This document shows, piece by piece, positions 41,632 through 51,279 of a DNA stretch of 64,000 nucleotides. This stretch comes from Apirhabdus apintestini (GTDB lineage Bacteria > Pseudomonadota > Gammaproteobacteria > Enterobacterales > Enterobacteriaceae). The notes under the pieces were generated by a model. That model saw nothing but the letters and a program-made list of their open reading frames with translations, made no database searches and had not been told where the DNA came from. The stretch is from contig CP138906.1 of assembly GCA_033977085.1 (NCBI GenBank), forward strand, positions 4,030,001 through 4,094,000, in the 5' to 3' direction. The translations under genes were made by a program, and so were the position numbers. The stretch's first letter is position 1, and each line of letters opens with the position of its first letter.

Positions 41632-41970
41632 TGAATTAGTTGATCGCACCTTTTTTGGGTGTTTCCATTTTTTGTGTCATCTGTGACTGTTTGGAAATAC
41701 AGGTAAAACATATGGGCGATAACATCTTTATATCGATAAATAGAACGAATGAAAAGCAGCATTCTTTTTCTTCGGATAGTAGCTGTTTGCATACGTCATG
41801 ATATAAGGGAATAAGACATGATGAATACCAGCTCGCACACTCCACGCCAGAATATATATCTGTTCCGATCCCTGCATGGCTTTCCACGTTGAGGTTACAC
41901 CTTGCTGACTATAAACAGCTAACTGCCTGTCACTCTGGAACTTCATTTTTAAATAGTCTGAAGCCTGCAT
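41628..41970 (-). CDS. Unrecognised protein in the hcp cassette, first gene (one-base frameshift)
   Basis: Starts MQASDYLKMKFQSDRQLAVY and continues WKAMQGSEQIYILAWSVRAG. One extra A near 41771 shifts the frame; the corrected end reads MLLFIRSIYRYKDVIAHMFY and stops at a TGA overlapping the next start. Corrected length is about 113 residues. First gene of a four-gene minus-strand cassette ending in hcp. No family recognised. Confidence 0.5.
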
Positions 41971-42521
41971 AACGTATCCTTACGTTAACTGTTGTTATAG
42001 GAATATATAGTGAAAGAGTTGGTAATTCCAGGCATTGTAATTTCAAAATTATTTGAGGCTAATCAGTGAATAGACCTGCGTTGATATAATTTTTGGAGGG
42101 ATGTTGAAGCAACTTCCTGAGATAATTTACCTCCGCACATCATCTTTGACTCAGTTAACGAAAAAACTCCCGGCACGTGATTTTTCGAAGGTTTGATAGT
42201 CATGGCAGACTTCTCATCGAGGTTACTGCCCGGTAGAGCATAGATACCGCTTTTGCTGTAAAACCGGAGCCATTTTTACTGGACCATTACTGGTTATCAG
42301 CTGTAATACTCCCTTCACTACGCAGTGATAGCATCCTACATGTATCGCAAATCCCATAAAAACTGAAATATCAATAAGTAAACACACGTTTTATACCGCG
42401 TTGCGGCACCCATAGAAGCGATCCCGCCAGGGTAACGGCCATCAGGTACAGCCTGCTGGGCTGTTATGTGAGCATAATCTCGTTACAATGCAGGAACTCT
42501 TATGGCATCAGACAGACAATT
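41971..42521. other. Intergenic region between the hcp cassette and yidA
   Basis: 551 bases containing the divergent promoters of the hcp cassette and yidA. I see no gene; some GC-rich stretches around 42190-42330 could be eroded coding DNA but I cannot identify them. Confidence 0.5.
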
Positions 42522-43340
42522 ATGACGATAAAACTGATTGCGATTGATATGGATGGCACTTTACTGCTGCCGGATCACACAATATCTCCGGGTGTCAAAG
42601 CCGCTATCGCGGCAGCGCGTCAGCGCGGCATCAATGTGGTACTGACAACGGGACGCCCCCACGCTGGTGTACACCGCTACCTTCATGAACTGGGGATGGT
42701 TCAGGATGGCGACTTCTGCATCACCTATAACGGTGCGCTGGTACAAAAAGCAAAAGATGGCAGTATGGTGGCTCAAACCAGCCTCAGTTATGATGATTAT
42801 CGCTTTCTGGAAAAATTATCACGCGATATCGGATCGCATTTTCACGCTTTGGACCGCCACACGTTATATACCGCAAATCGTGATATAAGCCGCTATACCG
42901 TACATGAATCTTATGTTGCGACTATTCCGCTGGTCTTTTGCGAGGCGGAAAATATGGATCCTGATGCGCGCTATCTGAAAGTGATGATGATTGATGAACC
43001 AGACGTACTGGATAAAGCCATAGCGCGCATCCCTGAGGATGTGAAAGCGCGTTACACCCTGCTCAAGAGCGCGCCGTACTATCTTGAAATTCTGGACAAA
43101 CGCGTTAACAAGGGCACTGGCGTACATTCTTTAGCCGAGGCGTTAGGTATTCGGCAGGACGAAGTCATGGCTATTGGCGATCAGGAAAATGATATTGCCA
43201 TGATTCGCTACGCTGGCGTAGGCGTTGCTATGGGGAATGCCACCGACGCCGTGAAAGCAGAAGCTGATGTTATTACACGCTCCAATCTGGAAGACGGCGT
43301 AGCCTGGGCCATAGAAAAGTACGCTTTGACGGTATTGTGA
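42522..43340 (+). CDS. yidA: Sugar phosphatase YidA (HAD, Cof type)
   Basis: Cof-type HAD phosphatase; the E. coli enzyme hydrolyses sugar phosphates such as erythrose-4-phosphate and mannose-1-phosphate. Motif I DMDGTLLLPDH, motif II VVLTTGRP, conserved Lys in EILDKRVNKGTGV and motif IV MAIGDQENDIAM. The ATG at 42522 (MTIKLIAIDMDG) gives 272 residues, close to E. coli; an earlier in-frame start is not conserved. Ancestrally next to yidB. The frame is intact. Confidence 0.95.
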   Translation: MTIKLIAIDMDGTLLLPDHTISPGVKAAIAAARQRGINVVLTTGRPHAGVHRYLHELGMVQDGDFCITYNGALVQKAKDGSMVAQTSLSYDDYRFLEKLSRDIGSHFHALDRHTLYTANRDISRYTVHESYVATIPLVFCEAENMDPDARYLKVMMIDEPDVLDKAIARIPEDVKARYTLLKSAPYYLEILDKRVNKGTGVHSLAEALGIRQDEVMAIGDQENDIAMIRYAGVGVAMGNATDAVKAEADVITRSNLEDGVAWAIEKYALTVL

Positions 43341-43359
43341 TATGCGAAATATCGGCATG

Positions 43360-44416
43360 TTATCGTGATGGAATGTGGGCGATTTTACTTTTCATAACGC
43401 ACTGACGCACTCCGGGCGAGGTCAGCAGTCGTGCTTTTATTATCTTGCCTATTAATTTAAGCCGCAGGCCACGCGTGGCTTTCCGATATGCCTGCATCGG
43501 ATCGTTGTGCCTTTCATTCAGGATGCGGCTTAGCATATCCGCGCTGTCCAGCGCATAGCTAATGCCTTCCAGCGAACTGGCGCTGATAAACCCGGCGGCT
43601 TCGCCAATAAGAAACGCATTATCCCGACCACACAAAAAATCCTGCCATCGGGATGGGTATAACACAGTGCATTTTTCTGTTTTAACGGCGTCACCAAATA
43701 CAAATCCGCGATCGGTCATTTGCGTTTTTAGTTTCTGATAGCATTCGCGGGCGCTTTTCATAGGGAACGCGCCGCCAAAAATAAAATAACCGTCTTTGCT
43801 AATGCTCCACGAGTAGCAATCCGTAATCGTGTTATCAAACAGACAGGAATAAAACGGCACCGGATGTTTATCGGTAAATCATTGCTGAATTGCCAGGTAA
43901 GTTCGAATTTTATGGCAGGGATATAAATGACGCCGAACCAGTGAACTGGCGCCGTCTGCTCCTACGAGATATCGGATAACTACGGTTTTCTCGCCCGTAG
44001 GGCCATCAATAAGCAGTTGGTAGCCCTTATCACTCTCATCAATTTGTCGGCAGCGAGCGTTGTGTCGCACGTCGACATGAGCAGGGATCAGGCTTTTTAG
44101 CCATAAGTCAAAGGCATGACGATTGATATTAACGTAGCTGCGCTGGTAATTACGGATATAATTCGCAGCGAGATCGTAAGTTTTAACGCTAAATATTTGT
44201 GGGTTGGCGATAACGCTGACCGGCAGGTTGGGCCGAACCGAATAAATGCGCGCTGAGCGTCAGATGCTAACAACCCACCGCAGGGCTTTTGAAATCCCTG
44301 ATTACCGCTACTCTGTTTTTTATCCAGGGCAATAACGCGTAAATGGGGGCAGCCAGTCGTGCCAGAGTGGTGCCCGCCAGGCCTAATCCAATAGTAGCCA
44401 GATCGTAACGTTCCAT
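43360..44416 (-). pseudogene. cbrA: CbrA-like FAD-dependent oxidoreductase, in-frame stop and two frameshifts
   Basis: Geranylgeranyl-reductase-type flavoprotein (YidS/CbrA), CreB-regulated and linked to colicin tolerance in E. coli. It starts MERYDLATIGLGLAGTTLARL with a dinucleotide-binding motif; other family blocks are VIALDKKQSSGNQGFQKPCG, YLVGADGASSLVRRHLYP and FLIGEAAGFISASSLEGIS. C losses near 44351 and 44232 shift the frame. In addition TGA replaces the expected TGG in the QQW stretch near 43878, a true in-frame stop rather than an indel. Corrected length is 352 residues. Probably inactive. Confidence 0.87.
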
Positions 44417-44712
44417 TTTTAAACATCCCTGAAAAGTGGTTACTAACAGCAGGAAAATATCACGTTGAGCGCTTTGCATTATCTGAAAATTCACCGGCAT
44501 TGAGAGCCGAACTGTAAATCAGGGAATGGTCTTTTCCAATGCAACTACGTGGCTAAAAACATTTATTTCGAATCTGATCCAGATAGCGCTGCGAAAAGTG
44601 TGTAAATCATGGCGAAAACTTCGCTATCGCTCGTGAAATTATGCACGAGCAGTGGGTTTTTATGGGTAAATCTTTTACTCTGGCGTCCGGGTTTTCATAG
44701 GGCATAAAACAC

Positions 44713-45976
44713 GTGAAACAACTTACTTTTGCGCCGCGCAACCATCAGTTAACCAACATTAATACCTGGACACCGGATAGCCGCTGGCTGGTCTTTGATG
44801 TTCGCCCGTCAGGTGCTTCCTTTACCGGCAAAACCATCGAGCGGGTGAATATCGAAAGTGGGGAGCTGGAGGTTATCTATCAGGCGCATCACGAGGCACA
44901 CGTGGGGGTTGTCACGGTTAATCCGTGCCCGCCTGCTCGCTATGTGTTTATTCATGGCCCAGAAAACCCCGATGCGCAATGGCACTATGATTTTCATCAT
45001 CGTCGTGGGGTTGTGGTTAGTGGGGGACAGGCCGAAAATCTGGATGCAATGGATATTACGCCGCCCGGTACGCCGGGGGCATTGCGCGGTGGCAGTCACG
45101 TACACGTCTGGAGCCCTGATGGCACCCGCCTGAGCTTTACTTACAACGACCATGTTTTGCATGAGTACAATCCGGTGCTTGATTTACGAAACGTTGGGGT
45201 AGCACTCCCGTGGGGGCCGGTACACCCTCCTTGCCACCATCCTCGGGAATATTCTGGTAGCCACTGGTGTGCGTTAGTAAGCCAAACTACGCCAGTGCCG
45301 CGCCCGGGCAGTGACGATATAAATCGCGCCTATGAAGAAGGATGGGTCGGAAATAACGGATATTTGAAAGCTGATGGCGCTCATCAACGCTGGGCGCTGG
45401 CGTTTATCGGCAATACGCTGGCGCAAAGCGGTGCTGAAGTGCCAGAACTGTTTATCGTTGATTTGCCAGAGAATGAGGCTGACTGGAAGCGCGCTGGGGC
45501 AGTGCCGTTACAGGGAGCCGCAACGCAAATGCCTGCGCCGCCGCTGGGGGTTAAGCAACGGCGACTGACATTTACGCATGGGCGCCGCTATCCTGGGCTG
45601 GCTACAATGCCGCGTCATTGGATTCGCAGCGATCCCGGGGGCGAACATCTGGCGTTTTTAATGCGTGACGACAACGGGCTTGCGCAAATATGGCTGATAT
45701 CACCCGCAGGGGGAACCGCACCAGTTAACGCATAGCATTTCGGGCGTTGCATCCGCGTTTAACTGGCATCCCTCCGGCCATTGGCTGGGGTTTGTTCAGG
45801 GAAAGCAAATTGTTATGTGCGATGCTTCCAGCGGTGGCATAAAAGCGCTTACCGAGATACTGCCGGATGCGCCTTCTGCGGATGCCGTTGTGTTTTCGCC
45901 AGATGGTAAACATATCGCATGGATGCAGGAGGTTGACGGCTTCCGCCAGCTTTTTATTACGCAAACCGGCCAGTAG
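44713..45976 (+). CDS. yidR: DUF3748 beta-propeller-like protein YidR (one-base frameshift)
   Basis: Starts GTG (KQLTFAPRNHQLTNINTWTP) and contains repeated TolB/WD-like strands (HVWSPDGTRLSFTYND, WIRSDPGGEHLAFLMRDDN, FNWHPSGHWLGFVQGK, VVFSPDGKHIAWMQEVDGF). One extra G in the run near 45712 shifts the frame before QLTHSISGV. Corrected length is about 420 residues, close to E. coli YidR. Function unknown; the propeller-like repeats suggest a binding role. Confidence 0.9.
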
Positions 45977-45984
45977 CTGAATAC

Positions 45985-46839
45985 TCATGCTGATAAAAGG
46001 CCAATCATAACGCCGCCGCCAGCGACAAAGAGCAGCCCAGTGACGACGTATGCCATTTCTTTGGGTGTTTTACGTTCGCCCAGTAGCCAGATGCTCAGGA
46101 GCGTTGCGATAACAACGTTCATTTGCGATAGCGTAAATCCGGTGGCGATGCCGTTGCGCTGTGCCGAAATAAGATAGCTGAAGGCGGCGAACGCAAAAAT
46201 AACGCCGGACAGGAGATTACGTGCGGTCGCCGGGCGCATGAGCGGCGTTTGGCGTGAAAGGCTTGCCATAATTAGCGCTGCACTAAACATTCCTACGGCT
46301 TGGGGCATGAACGCCTCCCATCCGCTAACGCCAGCCATACGCGGGAATGCAGAAAACCCAAGATAGCCAATCGTAGATATCAGCAGTATGCTCAGTCCCT
46401 TCTTTATATTAACCGGGGTCTGGTTTTTTCTGCTGCCAGGTAGTCAGAATAATACCAACAATAATGATGGTGACCGCCAGTAGCCCGATATAACGAGTGA
46501 CTGTTGCAGGCCATTCTCCAAATGCCAGCACACCCAGCAGGGATGTCGACGCAAGCTGTAACCCAGTGGAGATTGGCATGGCGCGTGATACGCCAATGAC
46601 AGCGAACGCCTTATATTGATTTATCTGCCCGAAGGCCCAAAAAGCGCCGGAAATAAAGCTGAATAGAAAAGCCGTGGCGCTAATATGCGGATGATAGATA
46701 CCTAAAAAATCAGGGAGACCAGGAAGGTACCCGCAGTAGTGCCAATAATTTGTTGTATGGGTTTGCCGCCGGCCCGGGTAACAACCACGGGAAGAACGCC
46801 CCAAAACAACGCAGGGAGTAATGCGATAAATATATTCAT
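45985..46839 (-). CDS. GRP-family sugar (glucose) uptake protein (two frameshifts)
   Basis: Ten-segment membrane transporter of the GlcU/glucose-ribose porter family. Starts MNIFIALLPALFWGVLPVVV; other parts include SATAFLFSFISGAFWAFGQI, SRAMPISTGLQLASTSLLGV and TGFTLSQMNVVIATLLSIWL. One T is missing near 46709 and one C extra near 46421; corrected length is 284 residues, normal for the family. It follows the glucose dehydrogenase gene by 54 bases; glcU-gdh pairing is known from Gram-positive bacteria and some enterobacteria. Confidence 0.85.
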
Positions 46840-46893
46840 ATTGATTTCCGCTGTGCAGAGAGAGCCTCCGCACAGCTATTAAAGTGATTTTGT

Positions 46894-47678
46894 TTAGCCG
46901 TTGCCGTTCATGAAAGCGGGGTAAAGCGTCATACCGCCATCGACAAATAGCGTAATGCCTGTGACGTAGGATGATTGCTCTGAGGCAAGCCAGGCGGCCG
47001 CGTTCGCCACGACGCAAGGTTCTGCGGCATATCCCATGGGGATGATTTTTTCGAGCGCAGCTTTTTTCTCAGGGTCGTTCATTTTCTCTTTATTGATTGG
47101 CGTATTAATAGCGCCAGGCCCAATCGCATTGACGCGAATGCCTGAGGGAGCATATTCCAGTGCTAGCGTCTGGTTCAGTAATTTAATACCTCCTTTACTG
47201 GCGGCATAATGGGCAAACGTTGGCGGGGTATCTGTTCGTGTACGGAAGACAGATTAATCAAATTGCCTTTAATACCGTTATCAACGAAATATTTTAGCGC
47301 TGCGCGTGAGCCCAGAAAGTAGCCTGTGAGGTTGACGTCTATTACCCGTTGCCAGTTTTCCAGCGTCATTTCGTGAGAGGGCGCAGGCATTTCCATTCCA
47401 GCGTTATTAACGAAGATATCAAGTCGGCCAAAGTGATGGATGGCTGCATCGACCAGCGCCTGAGCGCTGGCTTCTTGCGACATATCTCCCTGCACGGCAA
47501 TAGCTTTGCTGCCGTAAGCGATAATGTCCTCCACTACGCGCTGGGCACCGGATTTATCGCTGTGATAGTTTACGATAACGTTGATACCTTCACGCCCGAA
47601 ACGGTGGGCTATCTCCGCGCCAATGCCCTTGGATGCCCCGGTAACAATGGCCGCTTTTCCTGCGAGATCTTTATACAT
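46894..47678 (-). CDS. Glucose 1-dehydrogenase, short-chain dehydrogenase family (one-base frameshift)
   Basis: SDR enzyme expected to oxidise glucose to gluconolactone with NAD(P). Starts MYKDLAGKAAIVTGASKGIGAEI (cofactor-binding TGxxxGIG), then VNNAGMEMPAPSHEMTLENW, catalytic Ser in NLINLSSVHEQIP and, after one missing base near 47227, the YxxxK motif in HYAASKGG. It ends ITLFVDGGMTLYPAF. Corrected length is 261 residues, the family standard. Upstream of the sugar uptake gene, so uptake and oxidation are coupled. Confidence 0.9.
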
Positions 47679-47828
47679 ATTTGTTTAACCTTAGCCGTAT
47701 GGCTGTTATCTGGAAAGGATGCAGACACTGTTCTAAAAATAGACGCGTTATGAAAAGCCCACCGGGCTGATATGCGTATTCTTAGGAGCATCCAGAGTGA
47801 TAAGGCGAGTTTCCCGTCAGGGAGGCGC

Positions 47829-48075
47829 TTATTTATAAACAATCGCCGTGCCAGTAGTGCGATTCCCCATACGCGCAGAGGTAATGGTGTAATGATTACC
47901 GCCCAGACGAATCGCTTTATCCTGTAGCAGATTTTCCAGACTCGGTTAGAGTGCTGGCGGTGGCGGAAACGGTACCGATAACGGCATCAGTGTGAGTTTG
48001 GGTTGCCTGTGCGGGAGTAATAAATGCTGTCAGCGTGGTGCTTAAGACCAGAGCCGTTAAGATAAATTTGTTCAT
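47829..48075 (-). CDS. DUF1471 (YhcN/BhsA/McbA-like) periplasmic protein (one-base frameshift)
   Basis: Signal peptide MNKFILTALVLSTTLTAFITPAQA, then a short domain ending SLENLLQDKAIRLGGNHYTI and GTAIVYK, typical of the BhsA/McbA/YhcN stress-response family. One extra base near 47944 breaks the frame. Corrected length is about 81 residues. Its promoter region contains a striking 7-bp tandem repeat (48222-48311). Confidence 0.82.
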
Positions 48076-48221
48076 ATTAAGTCCTCAGAATTAACTATTA
48101 CATGTCGCTTTCATCGACACGTTTATCGGATGGCAGGCATTATGCGCTGGATAGTTTTTTCTAAAAACAGGCAGAATATGAATATATTTTTGCTTATTTG
48201 GCAAAAATGAAGACAATATTA

Positions 48222-48311
48222 ACAGACGACAGACGACAGACGACAGACGACAGACGACAGACGACAGACGACAGACGACAGACGACAGACGACAGACGAC
48301 AGACGACAGAC
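48222..48311. repeat. Perfect 7-bp tandem repeat (ACAGACG), nearly 13 copies
   Basis: ACAGACG is repeated without error for 90 bases. It lies between the yidQ stop (48349) and the start of the DUF1471 gene (48075), about 147 bases upstream of that start. Perfect short tandem arrays are prone to slippage. Confidence 0.97.
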
Positions 48312-48348
48312 AGCCGTCCGTTGTCGAATCTGGGGATAAGATAGGCGA

Positions 48349-48674
48349 TTAAGAAGCTGGTGGGATAGCGTTATTTACAGCGTCATTACTGCGCTCACTT
48401 TCTTCAACGCGGGATTTAACCGACTTATCGTTGCGAAAAGCATCCCATGGAAGAAGAAGGGTATCCAGAATAGCGGTGAACGGCATATCTACAGCAACGA
48501 AAGATTTCATTCCCCAACCCGGCCCATTACTGGTCAGCATATTATAACTGGAGCGTGTACCGGGGTAGTAGCCTTGCTCGCTGCCACCCGTATGGCTCAT
48601 GACGCTGGAGCATCCCCTAGCGTCAGCATCGTGCTGCATAATGCAGTTTTTAGCAAATAGCGTCTCATCTTCAT
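48349..48674 (-). CDS. yidQ: Lipoprotein YidQ (DUF1375) (one-base frameshift)
   Basis: YceK/YidQ-family small lipoprotein. Start MKMRRYLLKTALCSTMLTLG, then (after one missing G near 48615) a lipobox with Cys and SSVMSHTGGSEQGYYPGTRS, MPFTAILDTLLLPWDAFR and VKSRVEESE. Corrected length is about 108 residues, like E. coli YidQ. Divergent from ibpA, as in E. coli. Function unknown. Confidence 0.9.
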
Positions 48675-48899
48675 ACTCTTCCATTAGGTAGCATCATGTA
48701 ATGCATTTTTATAAAGGGTATATAAGTACCCGATTCCGTATTGAATAGTCTTAGAAGGCTACTTTGTGGCAGCGGTCGCAGATTCTTCTGCTTTGTGTAG
48801 CGCTCGTCCAATAAAGCTATTCGACAGGGTTCCTGAGGCTACTTTCGGTTTCAGTGTAAGCAAAGATAACGCCCGGGACAAAAAAATCCATCGGTAAGT

Positions 48900-48929
48900 C
48901 TTGAAAATCAGTCGATCGGCGCCATTTTA
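48900..48929 (+). promoter_or_regulatory. Probable sigma-32 heat-shock promoter of ibpA
   Basis: CTTGAA at 48900-48905 and GCGCCATTTTA about 15 bases downstream resemble the sigma-32 consensus (CTTGAA and CCCCATNT). It lies about 100 bases before the ibpA RNA-thermometer hairpin. Confidence 0.6.
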
Positions 48930-49008
48930 TTTTGGCGGTCAGTAAAACGTTTGCCGACTGGAAACGTTGTCCGCTTTGCCCGTCCTGCTTTGGAGGGTGA
49001 TATAAATT

Positions 49009-49025
49009 CTCGCTGATTTCAGGAG
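49009..49025 (+). promoter_or_regulatory. ibpA: ROSE-type RNA thermometer hairpin of ibpA
   Basis: CTC-G-CTG pairs with CAG-GAG across an ATTT loop, leaving one bulged G and burying the Shine-Dalgarno AGGAG. This is the hallmark of ROSE elements, which melt on heat shock. Ten bases before the ibpA ATG. Confidence 0.75.
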
Positions 49026-49034
49026 CTATAACTT

Positions 49035-49444
49035 ATGCGTAACTTTGACCTTTCTCCGCTTTATCGTTCTGCTATTGGTTTTGATCGCTTGTTTAATTTA
49101 CTGGAAAGCAATCAGAGTCAGGGCAGTGGTTATCCGCCATATAACGTCGAACTGGTAGATGAAAACCATTATCGAATCGCGATTGCCGTCGCCGGTTTTG
49201 CCGAGAGCGAACTGGAAATTACCGCACAGGATAATTTGTTGCTGGTAAAGGGGGCGCACGAAGGTGAGCAGACGGAGCGAACCTATCTTTATCAGGGATC
49301 GCTGAGCGTAATTTTGAGCGTAAATTCCAGCTAGCAGAAAATATTCATGTTCGCGGCGCTAACCTGGTCAATGGCCTGCTGTATATCGATCTTGAGCGCG
49401 TAATACCAGAAGCAATGAAACCGCGCCGTATCGAAATTAATTAA
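49035..49444 (+). CDS. ibpA: Small heat-shock protein IbpA (one-base frameshift)
   Basis: Alpha-crystallin-type chaperone that binds aggregating proteins. Starts MRNFDLSPLYRSAIGFDRLF; the crystallin core includes PYNVELVDENHYRIAIAVAG, and the tail ends with an IEIN motif. One G is missing near 49299 (TATCAGGGATCGC); corrected length is 136 residues, one short of E. coli IbpA. It lies under a sigma-32 promoter and a ROSE thermometer, followed by ibpB. Confidence 0.95.
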
Positions 49445-49563
49445 TTTGATTAGCGGCCCGTTCTTTTAGAAGTCCGCAATACCCAAATGCTTGCCGATTA
49501 TCGGGAGCAATAACGTCGGTCATGCACCGGCAATACACTGCATGCGCTGCGCGCACGGCAGAC

Positions 49564-49581
49564 CTCGCTTCATTGAAGGAG
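49564..49581 (+). promoter_or_regulatory. ibpB: ROSE-type RNA thermometer hairpin of ibpB
   Basis: CTC-G-CTTC pairs with GAAG-GAG across ATT with one bulged G, covering the Shine-Dalgarno AAGGAG eight bases before the ibpB ATG. Same design as the ibpA hairpin with different stem bases. Confidence 0.7.
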
Positions 49582-49589
49582 ATAAAACT

Positions 49590-50015
49590 ATGCGTAATTT
49601 AGATGTATCCCCCTTACTGCGTCAGTGGATTGGCTTTGATAAACTGGCTAACGCGCTACAAAGCGCCGCTGAAACGCAAAACTTCCCGCCTTATAACATT
49701 GAAAAAAGCGATGATAATCACTATCGCATTACGCTGGCGCTGGCGGGGTTTCGCCAGGAAGATTTAAATATTGAACTTGAAGGCACGCGTTTAAGCGTCA
49801 AAGGATCGCCGGTGATACCGCAGAATGAGGCAAAATGGCTGCATCGAGGGCTAACGCTCCAGCCGTTTAATCTAAGCTTTACGCTGGCTGAAAATATGGA
49901 AGTCTCTGGCGCTGCTTTCACTAATGGGTTGCTGCATATTGATTTAACACGAAATGTGCCTGAGCCCGTGCAGCCGCAGCGTATCGCTATCAACCAACAG
50001 TCGACGCAAAGCTAA
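49590..50015 (+). CDS. ibpB: Small heat-shock protein IbpB
   Basis: Partner of IbpA; makes aggregates accessible to DnaK and ClpB. The ATG at 49590 (MRNLDVSPLLRQWIGFDKLA) gives 141 residues, close to E. coli; the open frame extends upstream but that part covers the ROSE leader. Core PPYNIEKSDDNHYRITLALA and the tail motif RIAIN are present. The frame is intact. A terminator and repeat R4 follow. Confidence 0.96.
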   Translation: MRNLDVSPLLRQWIGFDKLANALQSAAETQNFPPYNIEKSDDNHYRITLALAGFRQEDLNIELEGTRLSVKGSPVIPQNEAKWLHRGLTLQPFNLSFTLAENMEVSGAAFTNGLLHIDLTRNVPEPVQPQRIAINQQSTQS

Positions 50016-50031
50016 TCTATATCCTATTGAT

Positions 50032-50055
50032 AAAAAGGCCCGCTGGGCCTTTTTA
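50032..50055 (+). terminator. Intrinsic terminator of ibpB
   Basis: AAAAAGGCCCGCTGGGCCTTTTT hairpin; its T-tract runs directly into repeat R4. Confidence 0.88.
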
Positions 50056-50227
50056 TTACTAACTGAAAACCGCGCCCTATAGGCGGGGCTATCAACAGAT
50101 TTTGGCTGTGCCTTATTATTACCCAGGGATTTAAAACTTACAGGGCCGGGCAGAGACGTCTTTTTAAGGGGTTGGTACGCCCGTGTGGGGCGAAATCAAA
50201 TCTGCTCTCTATAAGGGCGGTTTTTCA
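50050..50227 (-). repeat. Dispersed intergenic repeat, copy R4 (downstream of ibpB)
   Basis: The most diverged copy. On the minus strand it still shows CGCCCCACACGGGCGTACCA, a CCCTTAAAAAGACGTCTCTG block, TTTTAAATCCC, CACAGCCAAAATCTGTTGAT and GCGGTTTTCAGTTAGTAATA. Orientation relative to its gene is as for R1 and R3. Confidence 0.78.
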
Positions 50228-50255
50228 TTGGCCATGGCCTGTAGGGAATGATTAA

Positions 50256-50608
50256 TTGGCTGCAAACGCTAGCCTGAGCCAGGGTTTATCTATGCCTTAT
50301 TTAAATCCAGCGGGCCGTCAACGCACGCTTTTATCGCTCTCGTCTGCGCCCTCATCCTTATCGGCACATACTTTGTTTGGCGGTGCTACCGGTAATTCAT
50401 CGCTTCCTTTATCTCATTACAGCAAGGCAATAAATACAGACTGTTGCCTCACTTAGTCCGATATGCTTTGTGGCATGATGGTCTGGCGGTATCAGACGGA
50501 AGTGCAACAAGGAATAATGGATGAGCTTCCAGCGTTGCTCTGCTCCGCAGATAGTCAAAGCGGCCCATACCCGCTACAGTTAATTGTCCATGGCGCAAAG
50601 GAGTAAAG
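50256..50608 (+). pseudogene. Unrecognised open frame with an in-frame stop, upstream of yihX
   Basis: One frame runs from about 50256 (GLSMPYLNPAGRQRTLLSLS) to a TAA at 50606-50608 (QLIVHGAKE), interrupted by a TAG at 50454. The second part could start at the ATG of 50463 (MLCGMMVWRYQTEVQQGIMD). It ends one base before the yihX ATG, hinting at former coupling. I cannot assign a family; it may be an eroded gene. Confidence 0.35.
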
Positions 50609-50609
50609 G

Positions 50610-51226
50610 ATGCTTTATATCTTTGATTTGGGGAATGTCATTGTTGATATCGATTTTGGACGGACACTTGGCGTGTGGAGCGATTTTAGCCGGATCCGCT
50701 GGCGCGACTGAAGAAAAATTTTACAATGGGTGAGGCGTTCCAGCGGCATGAGCGTGGTGAAATAAACGATGAGGATTTTGCGCGACAGTTATGTGAAGAG
50801 ATGGCGATACCGCTAAGTTTTGAACAGTTTTCAGCCGGATGGCAGGCGGTATTTGTAGCATTGCGCCCGGAAACGCTTGCGATTATGCAGCGCCTGCGTG
50901 AACAGGGGCACCGCGTTGTGGTTCTATCTAATACCAATCATCTGCATACTACATTCTGGCTGGAAAAATACCCGGAAATACGCGAGACCTCAGATAGAAT
51001 CTGGCTTTCACAAGAAATGGGCATGCGTAAACCCGAGCCAGCTATCTATCAAAAAGTGCTGAGCGAAGAGGGATATAGCGCCTCTGATGCGCTGTTTTTC
51101 GATGATAACCTGGAGAATATTCGCGGCGCCGAACAGTGTGGGATTACCAGCATATTAGTTACGGACAGCCAAACCGTTCCGGATTATTTTTCCTCTCATT
51201 TATTGAGCGCGGTAGCGCAAGCCTGA
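50610..51226 (+). CDS. yihX: Alpha-D-glucose-1-phosphatase YihX (HAD family, one-base frameshift)
   Basis: HAD phosphatase reported to release glucose from glucose-1-phosphate. Motif I FDLGNVIVDIDF at the start, VVVLSNTNHLHTTFW in the middle, GMRKPEPAIYQ and FFDDNLENIRGA towards the end. One G is missing near 50693 (AGCCGGATCCGC). Corrected length is about 205 residues. In E. coli yihX is followed by yihY and dtd; yihY is absent here. Confidence 0.92.
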
Positions 51227-51279
51227 AAGTAAGCTATCTACTCGGGGGCGGCCCGGTCATCATAATACAGGGAGCTAAA

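Noticed and set aside
48222..48311. CRISPR array
   Set aside because: The unit is 7 bp with no spacers; it is a simple tandem repeat.
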